From Symsagittifera roscoffensis (taxonomy: Eukaryota; Xenacoelomorpha; Acoela; Convolutidae): a stretch of 64,000 nucleotides of DNA. The notes beneath the pieces were generated by a model, which worked only from the letters and a program-made list of their open reading frames with translations, did no database searches and was not told where the DNA came from. Of this stretch, positions 52,601 through 63,599 are shown one piece after another. The translations under genes and the position numbers were made by a program. Each line of letters opens with the position of its first letter. Position 1 is the stretch's first letter. Where the stretch lies: assembly GCF_963678635.1 (NCBI RefSeq), contig NC_087063.1, positions 26,285,649 to 26,349,648 on the forward strand, given 5' to 3'.

Positions 52601-54865
52601 CACATTTTGAATTTATCATTGAAACTCATACACTGAAGACTTGAAATGAAAACTATCAAAAAAATTTATAAAATTGTGGTCGCCGAAAATTAGAAAATTT
52701 TTATTGATTATTTTAAAACTACAACGCATTTTTTAGAAAACAAATTTCGACTCGTAATTCTTCAGAGAATTTTTAAAAGAAACAAGACTATATTATTCTT
52801 TGCACTTCAAATTAATCTTGGCCTTTTTGAACCGCTGCTTTTTCAAACATAATTCAAACTATTGATGAACCAACAGCCTCACTGCTCGGATTTGAAAGTC
52901 GTGGTTTTTATCAAGACTCTTTTTTGGCTTAATCTAAATAGGTCAAAATGTTGCATGCATGCTATTTTCATATAATTTCTGCCATTCTTGTTCAGTTTAT
53001 CAAGAAGTTAATGGCATAATTTTCTGTTTTTTCGCTCCCTCCTTTATTCAATTCAGGTTCTATTCGACAAAGAAAACACTTTGAAGGAAAGAAAAGCGAA
53101 ACAAAAGTGTCCCCATCTACAAATAAATTTTGCTATTTGGAAATAAAAGGATCATTGGATTGTAAATCTTTTGAACAAAATTGATTGCTTCTGAGAGCCG
53201 GCTAAGGTGACATCAGATACTTTTGTATCCCCAATCGCGCGTAGAAAAATAACAAAAAAGCTTGTAGTTGAATTGTCAATTCGAAAATGAGAAAACTTGG
53301 AGATCAAGAGATCGTTTTCAATTCTTTGCGAGATCCAATTTCTGCAAAAAATAAACTGCGCTAAGCTTTTCTTTGCTCACAATTTTCTAAGTCAGTTTTC
53401 AGGGGTGTTCGATTTGATCAGATTGTTAAGAAACACCTCATTAGATCTCTACAAAGCTCTACAAAAAAGCTTTTTGAGATTTTTTCGAAGTCCCCCCACA
53501 CGCTATGTTAAGTAAAAAGCGTTAATTTTTGCACATTGCAAAGTTTTTAATGGAACATTTAGCATGCCTCAACTGAATTTGGAAAGATTTAAGAAAGCAA
53601 TTTAATATCCGCTCAAGCGTTAATAGCACGAAAAAAGCGCACCTTAATAGTTTAAAGATTAGTAATCTTTAAACCACCACAACTTAATACGGAAAAATGA
53701 TCACAGGTAAAACATTTTTTAAAGTTTGAGCGTTTGGCTGATATTAAAAATATGCATCAAAAATCGATAACTAAAAAGTCGGAGAAGCAATGAATTTGGA
53801 TTTAAAAAGGGATCAATTTGTTTATTAAATGGAAAATGTTCCAAAAACAATATCAGAATAACACCAAAAAGGCCAGTTAGCTGCTTAAAGAATGATGTAA
53901 TCTCTGCTCTCATTGCATAAACAAACCAGTGTTATCGGGATAAAATCGGGCACAATATTTTAAATAAAACCTTGAAAAAAAACACATTATTCTTGCTTTT
54001 TTCGTGCTGAATTTTTGCAAGATTTGACTTCATTTACAAGAAATAAGAAAGAGTACTAATTTTTTTTTAAATTAAATTTGATGTTTTTGATATGATTGTA
54101 GTTTCTGCTAGTCTCTCTCAAATATATATCTCTCAGCTAAGATTTTTGAATGATGTTTTCTCTAAGGTGAAAAGTTTATAAGGTAATGAATTATTCGAGT
54201 GCACGCAAAATTATTGCACTTAAAAATTTATAAATTGTTTTTAAAAACCGTTTCAAAATATGTGCATTAATAAGTGCATTAATTTTTTAAGTAATCAGAT
54301 TAACTTTACCGCTAATTAAAGCTATTATAAAAACTTTTGCAAAGAACTGAAAGACTGGCAAATTCAGATATTTTCATGAAATGAATAAATTAAAAATAAT
54401 AAATGAATTTTTGCATTCTCAAAACGACCAACGCAAGAAAAGCAACTACAAGTCTAGGTTCAAAGAGGCTCTCTTTGATTCACTTTTTTGGATTATGTAT
54501 AAGAATAGTTTTATAGCAAAAAAAATCTTAAGTAATTTATATTTTACAAGATTTTTGCGAGGTTTTCATTCCTTCTGAATTTTTTGCAAGGTTTTATTTC
54601 CATGTTCTTTAAAGAAGGAGAGCTATCAGATAAGGTATGTTTATCCTCCTATTCCGACTACCTCAAAGAAAGTTCATTGAAATGTGGTATCATTTTAAAG
54701 CCCTATTCGGATTCTGAAAAAAAAGAGGTCGAGAAAAACGGGTCTCAGTATTTACAAAAGTAGATGAAAATTGATCTATGGCTGATCTACGTCTACTAAA
54801 CTTACAGAGTTGTTTTAGCTATTTTCTCCCTTCAATTTTTCATTTTTTCAACTCATTCAGTCATC
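49626..54865. other. 5.2 kb of AT-rich sequence without recognised genes
   Basis: I see no convincing exon on either strand: open frames are short, AT-biased and lack splice or motif support. Fragments of family A appear around 53460-53720 (CCCCCCACACGCTATGTTAAGT..., GATCACAGGTAAAACATTTTTT). If the receptor's 5' exons lie here, they are not recognisable to me. Confidence 0.45.
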
Positions 54866-55110
54866 TTTAAAAACCTAAATAACAGGAAACTGAGACAAAA
54901 ATGGAACAACGTCTGTGAAGATTATATTAAAAAACCAAAGTAACAGGAAACTGAGACAATTTATGGAACAAACGTCTGTGAGGAATATATTAAATAACCA
55001 AAGTAACCTGAAACTGAGACAATATATGGAACAAACGTCTGTGAAGATTATATTAAAAAACCAAAGTAGCAGAAAACTGAGAAAATATATGAGCAAACGT
55101 CTGTGAAAGT
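54866..55110. repeat. 63-bp minisatellite, almost four units
   Basis: Units built on AACCAAAGTAACAGGAAACTGAGACAA..ATGGAACAAACGTCTGTGAAGATTATATT. Because 63 is a multiple of 3, open frames occur on both strands (for example NQSNRKLRQFMEQTSV) but nothing else suggests coding. Confidence 0.85.
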
Positions 55111-55869
55111 TATATTTGATTTTTGAGACAACCAAGTTGCTCACTTTTCTGTTTAAAACAGAGGCTAAGATAGGGTAATTTGATAGCAAATCGCAAAGTT
55201 GAAAATAAAGGATTTTTTTGCATTTTGTTAACCAAAACATAGGACACCTGTTACTTTGCTTGTGTTAAAGTTCTTTCAGCTAGACATAAAGCATCTGGGC
55301 AAAGACGAAACGATTTCCAAAATTGAAAATGATTTCCAACTTGAAAAAGTGATAGCAAACAGTGTACTGTCAGTAAGTTTTCATGTGTATCTAGTTTAGA
55401 AACTTTAAAAATCTGCGGAGCTTAGCGAGAAGTTTAACAGAAACACTCGCTGAATCTTAGCTTTGCGTGAGCACCAACTAAATCTCTGGCTTTTTGAGCG
55501 CAAAGCCTGCTTATAAATCTCAAAAAAAACTTTGATGTGGTGCTCTTTGTTTTTTTTTCCAGACAAATTTCGACTTTTGAACTGGCCATTTTTATATCAT
55601 TTAAAAAGTATTGTTGTACTGAGCTCAAAATTTAAAACAATTTTTCTACCTGTGATCATTTTTCCTAAGTTATGAGGGTTTAAAGATTTAATTTGGCTAA
55701 CTTGGGACAATTAACGCGCGTAAGCAGGCTATATGTCATGAGTAGTACGTTATAGGAGCGAAGTCTGTCTTTTTGTACCTTAAATAAACAAAAAATCTTT
55801 TTCGTTGTTTTTTTTTGAGTCATCAATTTTTCAAAGGAAACATTAATTATATAGCACTTAAAAAGCACC
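55111..55869. other. AT-rich with a degraded family A fragment
   Basis: No exon seen. From about 55540 to 55740 it carries weak family A landmarks (AGACAAATTTCGACTTTTGAACTGGCC, CTGTGATCATTTTTC, GGGACAATTAACGCGCG). Confidence 0.4.
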
Positions 55870-56660
55870 TGAAATATTCAAGGTTTCGCCCTGACACAAG
55901 CAGTCTTCTTACTGTTTCGACTTTCGATACGAAAGTAACGGAATATTTGTGCTCGGGTGGGTTTTTTTCTTCAGACAAATTTCGACTTTTTAACTGGCCA
56001 TTTTTAACGGAATTTTTTTATCATTCAAAAGGTATTGTTGTTTTCAACTTAAATTTGAAAAGATATTTCACCTGTGATCATTTTTCGTAAAGTTATGGGG
56101 GTTTAAGGATTGCCATTTTGGCCAAATTGGGACAATTACCGCGCAATATATTTCGGAACATTACCGCAGTCGGAACATTCAGCGCGTGGCCCTGATACAA
56201 GCAGTCTTGTTGTTCCGAACTTTGAAGAAAACGGAATATTTATGCTCGGCTTAGTTTTTTTTATTCAGTCAATTTTCGCGAACGAAATAAAAGCTTTCGA
56301 CAAAAATTTTTTATACTCTTTTGAAGATATCGACTTCCTGAGTTCAAATATAAAAACATATTTTACCTCCGATTGTTTTTTGGAATTTTCTTGGGGTTTG
56401 AAAGTTGCCAAATTGGTCATGTTCTGGACTAAATTATGCGCGCTCTGAAAATTTTTTTCATATTGCTGATAACGTAACGCGAATTATTTATGCGTGGTGA
56501 ATTATCCCGCACAAGAAAATCGTTCCAAACTGAATTGAGGCTAGCTAATTAGATCGGTCGGATTAGTTTCTTACTACTCAACATCTTTAATATTGTCCAA
56601 AATTTACAGGTTTTCAATGTTTTCGTTTCCCAAAAACTATTCGATATGAATTAATGGATA
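55870..56660 (+). repeat. Family A copies in tandem
   Basis: Starts with TATTCAAGGTTTCGCCCTGACACAAGCAGTCTT, runs through TATTTGTGCTCGGGTGGG, GATCATTTTTCGTAAAG, GCCATTTTGGCCAAATTGGGAC, then a second start GGAACATTCAGCGCGTGGCCCTGATACAAGCAGTCTTGTTG. It ends at GAGGCTAGCTAAT and GATAGTCGGAACATTCAG. Confidence 0.65.
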
Positions 56661-56674
56661 GTCGGAACATTCAG

Positions 56675-56850
56675 CATCTTTGAGCAACATCTCTGCGGTG
56701 GTGACAGAGTGACCAAAACGCGTGGCTCATAACACGAGGGTCTCGGTCCCGACCTGAGGGTTTCAATGTCAACCCTCATCTCTAGGTGGGAACGGCTACA
56801 GTGACATGGGCGATACCACTTACACCTGGAAGGCCCCAAATTGGGCAGGG
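56675..56850 (+). mobile_element. tRNA-Met-derived SINE
   Basis: The head resembles an elongator tRNA-Met: GGTGGTGACAGAGTGACC in A-box position, an anticodon arm CGTGG CTCATAA CACG with anticodon CAT at 56728-56730, and CTCGGTCCCGACC in T-arm/B-box position. It lacks good acceptor and D stems, so it is not a working tRNA. It is followed by a body (AACCCTCATCTCTAGGTGGGAACGGC..) and a GGGCAGGGCAGGGCA tract. It is inserted at the end of a family A copy. Confidence 0.55.
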
Positions 56851-56879
56851 CAGGGCAGGGGCAAATTAAAAAATATCAC

Positions 56880-57235
56880 CTCGAGCAAGTTTTTAAAAAA
56901 ATTTTGTCGATCTTTTTTTAGGTTGACTAATTTGTCTTTCCGAGCTCTCCCGAAGCTCTAAAAAGACTTTGCTCAAAACGAATTTTCTGCGCCGCGGGCA
57001 ACATTTTGAAAAAGCAGGCCAAAAAAACTTTTTTAGGCACTTTTTGGAAAATTTTGACCAAAAAGTTGTGTTTTTTGGCGCGCGCTTCCACCTCAAACTT
57101 AATAAATATTGGCGCCAAAGGATCAGCCAAAAATGGATGTTTCAAAATAGTACAAAGGGGGGACCATTTGGGTCAGTAGGGGGTCAAATCCCTAAGAAAA
57201 AAGCGTCCGCCACCACCACCTGCCCCTAAATCCGC
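56880..57235 (+). mobile_element. SINE-like family S, best preserved copy
   Basis: Contains TAGGTTGACTAATTTGTCTTTCCGAGCTCTCCCGAAGCTC, TTCTGCGCCGCGGGCAAC, GGCCAAAAAAACTTTTTTAGGCACTTTTTG, TGGCGCGCGCTTCCACC, AATATTGGCGCC, GCCAAAAATGGATGTTTCAAAATAGTACAAAGG, GGGTCAGTAGGGGGTCAAATCCC and GCGTCCGCC. It serves as a guide to the diverged copies. Confidence 0.65.
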
Positions 57236-57945
57236 TCTTGCTTCTTGGCTAGTTCGCTTTTCAAAAAATTGGCACTTTGGTCCATCGGTTTAGAGGCATC
57301 CGATGTTGAAATTGAGGTGTCATTTCTGGGAAGTGCCTAGACTGGATCTATAAATCCAGGAAAAAAGGAGCCCTCGTGTTTTTGGTTGGGAGAGACGGGG
57401 CTGGAAGCAAATTTGATTACCATATCCCGACCGGTCAAATACGCTAGGGAATTTTGCTTTGGTTTACAAGTTGATTATATTTTCTTTCTGAAATAAGGAA
57501 ACAATTTGTAAAGTAACGCCACCTGACTTGCTTGATATTTGCTGAAAATGTTAATCTTGAATGATATGGCATGTTTTTATGCGCCAGTTTGGAATCAGCG
57601 AGCATCAAAATTAGTTTATCATTTGAATTTGCTTGAATTTATTATTTAGTTAACAGCCCAAAAACGAATTACGCTAAAGTTAGACCAAAGAATAAAGTGT
57701 ACGGTAATGGTATTCAAAAATTACAAACTGAAAACATTACAAACTGATACGAAAAGTGCGTAAATTTTCCAAAAAAAATAATTAGTTTTTAGCAGATCTA
57801 AAAGGTAAAGCTAGCTAAATTTACATGTTCAAAATGTACATGCTCTTTTAGTGAAGGTGACCACCGCGATATATAAAACATAGTTTATAGAAACATAAGA
57901 TTTCAGCTATGATAGCAAATCAATAGCTCAAAATCAAATAAAACG
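57236..57945. other. No recognisable content
   Basis: AT-rich sequence without an exon or repeat family that I can name. Confidence 0.4.
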
Positions 57946-58615
57946 AGGATAACCGGTTATTGTGCAAGTAGCACATAATGTTACGACCATATTCTTAAAA
58001 AACACAAACAAAAAACAAGTTTTTTTTCAAAGTTGCGGATCTGAACAAAAAACAAAAGGATCTGAACAAAAACAAGAAATTAGGCAAATTCGATAGTCAT
58101 AATAAAATAGGCAAATTGGAAAGTCAAATAGACGAAGCCAGTTTAGGAGGAAAAATCACTAGAAAAACAAAAAAAAATCATAAAAAAGCCAAAAAAAAAC
58201 TTAACATTTTTTTCAACTTTTTTTGCAGAAATTTTTTGGATGTTTGAAATTTTTAATTTCCAAATTCTTGGCTTTGAAAACCTCCAAAAAATAACTTCAC
58301 TCGAGTAAAATGAAAATTAGGCATAAACAAGCTATTGTAAACAATCTAAATTAAACACAAATAAACCTGCTCGCTCGCTTTACTCCCGTGAATTTAGACG
58401 AAAAATGAAAATTTTCAAACCGGTTTTTTATTGATACTGAAAAACAGCGTTTGTATTTTAATGCCTTTCAAATTACAACTAGAAGGGTTTTCACTTGTCA
58501 TATCACTCAAATCATGCCAATTACTATTGGTGGTACCTGATTTTGCGTAGAAAGCAAAAACAAGAAAAACAAAAACACATCCGAAGACAGAGTTCCTCCA
58601 CAATTCTTAAATGGT
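57946..58615 (+). repeat. Repeat family C copy
   Basis: Starts GAGGATAACCGGTTATTGTGCAAGTAGCACATAATGTTACGACC and includes AACCTGCTCGCTCGCTTTACTCCCGTGAATTTAGACG. The right end is AAATGGTCGGAT. The piece at 58440-58600 is not shared with the other copies. Confidence 0.6.
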
Positions 58616-61259
58616 CGGATTATAAATTATATTTTCTTCGAATTTTTCCAGGAGATTAAACTTGCAGTCATCTATTAAACCATATACTTTTTGAGAATTT
58701 TTTATGTATAGGTGATCGAAGAATTGAACGCCGAAATGAAGAAATTTTGCGAAATTATCGGTTTTCTCCTAAAATTGAGTCTGCATACCAGTTTTTCTAA
58801 ACACTGATAAACATATTTTTAATTGTTGTAGTCCAAGTTAAGGCATATATGACTTCAACATCATAATATACAATATGCATACAACCTTCCCTACCAGGTT
58901 AACCTTCACTCGAAAAAAAATGCTTATTATTCAATTCCAGTTGTGGAGTCCCCGAAAAAAACTTGTCTTACAATTTCCATGTAAGAAAAATTGCATGCTT
59001 TTTCCCATACGAACAAAATTGAAAAAAAATTTAAATTTATCTTAGGTAGTTTTAAACAAACTTTCTGATCTTTTTTTTCCTGAATGAAAGACCTGTTTTT
59101 GTCAAAAGTTGATTTTTTTTTGTAAAGGGAAAATGATAAACAAGCTATTTTAATTTTCAAAACTGAATTATAAGCATTGTTTCAATATAGAATTCGAAAA
59201 ATGAAAAAATATATATACATTTCTAAGTCTCAAAATCGTTTTTTGGAAAAAAAATATCCCAATAATTTTTTCCCTATAATGTTGTCCAGACCCAGTTCTT
59301 TACATAGAAGAATCAAAAATCACAATAAGCGTTTTCCGTTTTGTCAGAAATATCAATTGTTGAGTTTAGATGATAATAACTAAATCTAAATCTGTTCAAA
59401 AAACAGATCACATTTTTTAACCCTTGAATTTTTTGAAAAAAAGAAGCCTCATAGCGGTATAAAAAAAAGGTTCATAGCGGTATGCAAAATATAAACATTT
59501 CTTTGACTAAAATTGTTTGAAAACCAAGAGATCAACTTACCTGGCATACCTCAATACGTAGTATAACTGCGTTTTGATGCAAATTCACACTTGGTTTTCT
59601 CATCTGAGAAAATTTTTGAATAAATGCACGACATAAAGTTTCATTAATGAAAAAATGCTAGTCTGAAAATTTATATTAAGTTTTTTTCCATAAACACAAA
59701 TTGAATGACTAACAATTTAATGGTTGAGTGAAAACGATAAACAATACATAGTTGCTTTCAGTAGTTTGCAGGGTAAGAAAAAAGCGAAGTCAAAAGCAGG
59801 CAATTTGAACAAGTTTATCCATTTTTTCTTTATAAATCATTTATAATTTATATCAAAAACACCAACATCTAAACTTTTGTTTTTTGGCGAATATTTGGAA
59901 TGAGAAAAAATCTCCGAATGAAAACTAAACCAAAATTTGATAGTCGTCACATTCAGGAATATTACAATCCAAAAGCATAAATACAATTGATACCAATTAA
60001 TTGTTTAAATTACTATTATCACAAACAAGCAAAAAAGGATAATCGAAACAGCCAGCCAAAACTTAATGTTAGACAACATATCAATCAGCGCTGGAATGGT
60101 AGTGTACACGATGAACAATAACTCAATTGTAAAACCACGACAAACGTAAAAAAAGATGGTTTGTATCAGGGAAGAGCCCTGAATATTCCGACTGCCTTTT
60201 AGTTGGTCTCAAAAAATTTTTGTTGAGTGCAACATTGACAAAGTATGAAAATTAGGATGACAATTTTAATTTTGAAATCATAAAGTTTGAGTCGTGTATG
60301 GTATTAATAAGACATATTAGCTTGCCTCAATTTAACTTGGAACGGTTGGTCCGGATATTTTGCCACGGTTAAATAATTTACGTATTGAAAGAAACTATCA
60401 AAGTATGATTCGAGCCAAACGCATTTTAGTCTAATGCAAGCATACTCGTTTGGCAATCCAATGGTCTCCGGATCGATACTCATACGCAGTCAACTATTCT
60501 AAAATTGGTCTGAACAAAAACACTACCCAGAGCATATATATTCCTCTATTTCTTCAAAAATCGGAATCATGATCAGCAACAACTTGTGCTAGAACAACTA
60601 AATCTGTGAAAAACTCAGATCCGCTAAGGTTAATTTCAGTAAAAGATTCCAAGATAATACGGCTTTGTCATTCTATTGTTTATCTCACTCAACTGACTTG
60701 GCACCTCGGACACAAAAAGAAAGTCAACGCCAAAATACTGAAATTAAAACTATTATTAAACTTTATACCTGTCTGAGAAACAACATCATGGCACGATAGA
60801 ACTGAGACAAATTATTTTTTCGTGTTATTTACCTCAGCGACTAGAATTACAACACATTTTTTAAATGGCTGTTGAGAGGAAAAACAGCGTTCAAAATTTC
60901 AAACCTGGTAGTTGATCAAAACGTGTTTGATAAAATCTGTTTGATACTAGTTAAAGAGCAGCAAAAACATTCAGGGCTATGACACGAGCAAAATAGTTGC
61001 AGATTGATTGATATTTAATTTTCACAAGCCCGCTGTAAAAAGCCGGATTTAAAAAGTTGAACTTTTTTGAGCACTTTCTCTTAGTTTCTTTCAAAATTGG
61101 AATCACGACAGAAAAGGTTTCATAATCATACCGCATTCATACACAACCTCTCTTATTTCATACTGCGTAAAAATGTTAGTCTGCGCTATGACCTTTTTAT
61201 GAGAACAAATGTAATTTTTGGAAGTTAAAAGTTCATATTGCTGTTTCGAACCATAGCCC
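58616..61259. other. 2.6 kb of AT-rich sequence without recognised genes
   Basis: No supported exon. A reversed family A end (TATCAGGGAAGAGCCCTGAATATTCCGACTGCC) lies near 60165-60205 and a fragment (CATTCAGGGCTATGACACGAGC) at 60969. Confidence 0.4.
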
Positions 61260-61269
61260 ACGACCAGTT

Positions 61270-62120
61270 TCAAGCGTTAATAATCGACTATACTACAATT
61301 TTAGTATCAGTCTTACTAAAATTGGGGAACAATCGATTTTAATCATATAATAATCGATTATAATCTCTCTTTTTAAAATAAAACTATAATTATTTATAAT
61401 CCATTATAATCGTTTTGCACAAAAGTCCATTATAATTGACTATAATTGATTCTAATCCCTTTTGTTTGTCCATTTTGTCTTCAAAGTTGCATCTAAATTG
61501 CTGATATTTTATGCTTGTTGTAGACGTTGGTTCCTATGAAAAATGAGAAAACTGTTGTTAAAGTTTTCCAATCAATTCCAAAATTTAAGGTCTGTTTTTC
61601 TTTTTTCTTCCCATTAAAGTTGTTTTGTGATGCCTTTTTAAGCTTTATTAACCACCAAAACATCAGCAAATTGATTTAGTTTCATTATTGTTTCGGATGA
61701 TTTTTTTTTCATCTGCAGCGGGAACTTTTCCACTAACATGAAAGGATCTCTGTGAAACTTTTGTTTCGTGGTAAAACTTTGTGTTCAGATGCACCAAAGT
61801 GTTCAAGAGATCTCTCCTTTAGAGATTTTTTTATTAACACAAAAATGGTAACCCATAAAGTATAATTCACATATAGTTTTGAATTGACAAAGTTTTGGCA
61901 AAATAAGAGATTATAATCGATTATAATCAATTATAATTGATTTTGAGGGTTTTTTGTAAGAACTATAATCAATAATAATCGATTTTAAGAGATTATAATC
62001 TCTTGGAAAATATCATTATTATAATCAATTATAAATCCTTTAAACGCCTAAATTTGGTAATCATACTCGATTATAATTATCAAAAAAATTATCATAATAA
62101 TCCGTTATAATCGATTCTTA
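61270..62120. repeat. Clusters of ATTATAATCGATTATAAT palindromes
   Basis: Two dense groups, 61275-61470 and 61905-62120, of near-palindromes on the pattern TATAATCGATTATAA (with variants TAATTGATTATAA, TAATCAATTATAA). They flank about 430 bp of ordinary AT-rich sequence. This may be the ends of one element or two arrays. Confidence 0.65.
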
Positions 62121-62824
62121 CGCCTAAACTTGGATGCGGGAGAGAACTCTTGGAAAAGACAAAGCGTTGTAATCAGTTATGGAAGTGTAAGAGTCCTGCA
62201 AATTAATTAACCACCAAGGCAAAAACTTTGAATTTTCTTCATTACTAAGTCAATTAAGTACTGCTGAGAAAACTTGTTTTGCTGCAAACTGTCGTTTTCT
62301 TATTTAATCAGAAAAACTGCAAAAAAACTGCAATGTTTATTCTTCCGAGGATTTTTAAATTAGATGACTTTTTGAACAATTGGTTGCTTATGGTGAAAAA
62401 ATTGTTGAAATTAATGAGAGAAAAACCAGATTATGACAAATTTTTCAAAATGGCATTATTGAAACTCTCAAAAACAAAATCAACCAAAATTGCAATAGTT
62501 GTTAAATTCGAATCACATTTTGATTTAAATTTTTCTTTTAGAACGCAAAAATTGGACTCATGAACACCAACCGCGAATTACATTCTTTAACGTGTATATA
62601 ATGAAATGCTCTTTGTATATACGTTTTTTAACGTCATATATTGCTGCAAAAGAAACTGTACCTTCCGTAATTTTTAACAAATTCTGGGGGATTGAAAATT
62701 GACAATCAGGCCTGGTGTTGGAGACTGGATAGGCTAATAATCTGATGCCCTAGGTCACAGTAATGCAGAAAAACTTTTAAACATGCTTCAATATATAAAA
62801 CGAGCGATTTTTTCAAGATTCCAC

Positions 62825-62905
62825 AAACTGTCAGCGGATTCCGCAAAGTAAGTGAATCACGCCAAATTGGAAGCGGATTCCGCAAACGTATGCGGATTCC
62901 ACTTG
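62825..62905. repeat. Three GCGGATTCCGCAA/CAC near-palindromes
   Basis: GCGGATTCCGC occurs at about 62834 and 62872, and a truncated ATGCGGATTCCAC at 62889, alternating with AGTGAATCACGCC and AAATTGGA. The same motif is at 28225-28280. Confidence 0.65.
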
Positions 62906-62949
62906 AAACTTGAGGAACTCGCCTACAATTGCAGATTTCAAAACTGCGT

Positions 62950-63140
62950 AATTTTTTTTAAAACATATATTATAGTTCCGACTTTCGAAGGAAAAAATAG
63001 TTATACTTGTAGCGGTTTTTTTATTCATTCAGTTTTCGGCGATCAAAATAATAGTTTTGAAAAAAAGTTCTACCCTATTGAAGGTATTGACTCCCTGAAA
63101 TTGAATTTAAAAAATTTGTATCCTCACAATTTTTTTTAGC
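62950..63140 (+). repeat. Family A fragment
   Basis: TAGTTCCGACTTTCGAAGG, GCGATCAAAATAATAGTTTTGAAAAAAAG, TATTGAAGGTATTGACTCCCTGA match 10330-10480 and 56210-56340. Confidence 0.55.
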
Positions 63141-63169
63141 AAAAACATGGGAGTTGAGTGTCGTGCGAG

Positions 63170-63583
63170 CGTCGCGTTTTGTGTACACAGAAATGACAAA
63201 AGCCATTACTGCAACAAATGCAAAAAAGTTTTATCTTCACGCTTCACGAATCGAGGCTGGGTGTTCTTGGTCTTGCGGTAGAATGCGACTACGACGACCT
63301 AATGCATGATGTTCAGCTTGTAAATGTAGTCGAATAGCTGGGTTTTTATTCTACTTCAGCAGATGTCAGCAAAGATTTCCTTTATTCGTTTTTAGACGGC
63401 ATAAAATTTTTCATGGCAATGAAGGGTGGTTTAAAAAACAATGTGGTCTGTATGTTCAAAATGGAATTACGAAAATGATATTAACGCCTGCGAAATATAA
63501 CTCAAAATTCACCAACTACAGCGAGTTTAAAAACATCAACCTAGAAGCAAACTTATTTCTCGACTCGCTGCGAAGTTGATAAT
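63170..63583 (+). pseudogene. Frameshifted coding remnant of unknown origin
   Basis: Short stretches that look coding occur one after another in different frames: HYCNKCKKVLSSRFTNRG (with two C-x-x-C-like cysteines), then LAVECDYDDLMHDVQLVNVV, then SADVSKDFLYSFLDGIKFFM, and finally LTPAKYNSKFTNYSEFKNIN up to a TGA near 63580. Each frame change is separated by stops or shifts, so it cannot be translated as it stands. An AATAAA follows at about 63588. The parent family is not recognised; a decayed transposon or host gene is possible. Confidence 0.35.
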
Positions 63584-63599
63584 ATAAATAAAGTCAATT

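Noticed and set aside
56651-56839. Minus-strand Cys/Arg/Pro-rich open frame
   Set aside because: It coincides with the tRNA-derived SINE and follows its GC-rich composition.
62279-62563. 94-codon plus-strand open frame beginning MLQTVVFLFNQ
   Set aside because: AT-driven composition, no motif, no splice context, no similarity to anything I know. A gene cannot be supported.
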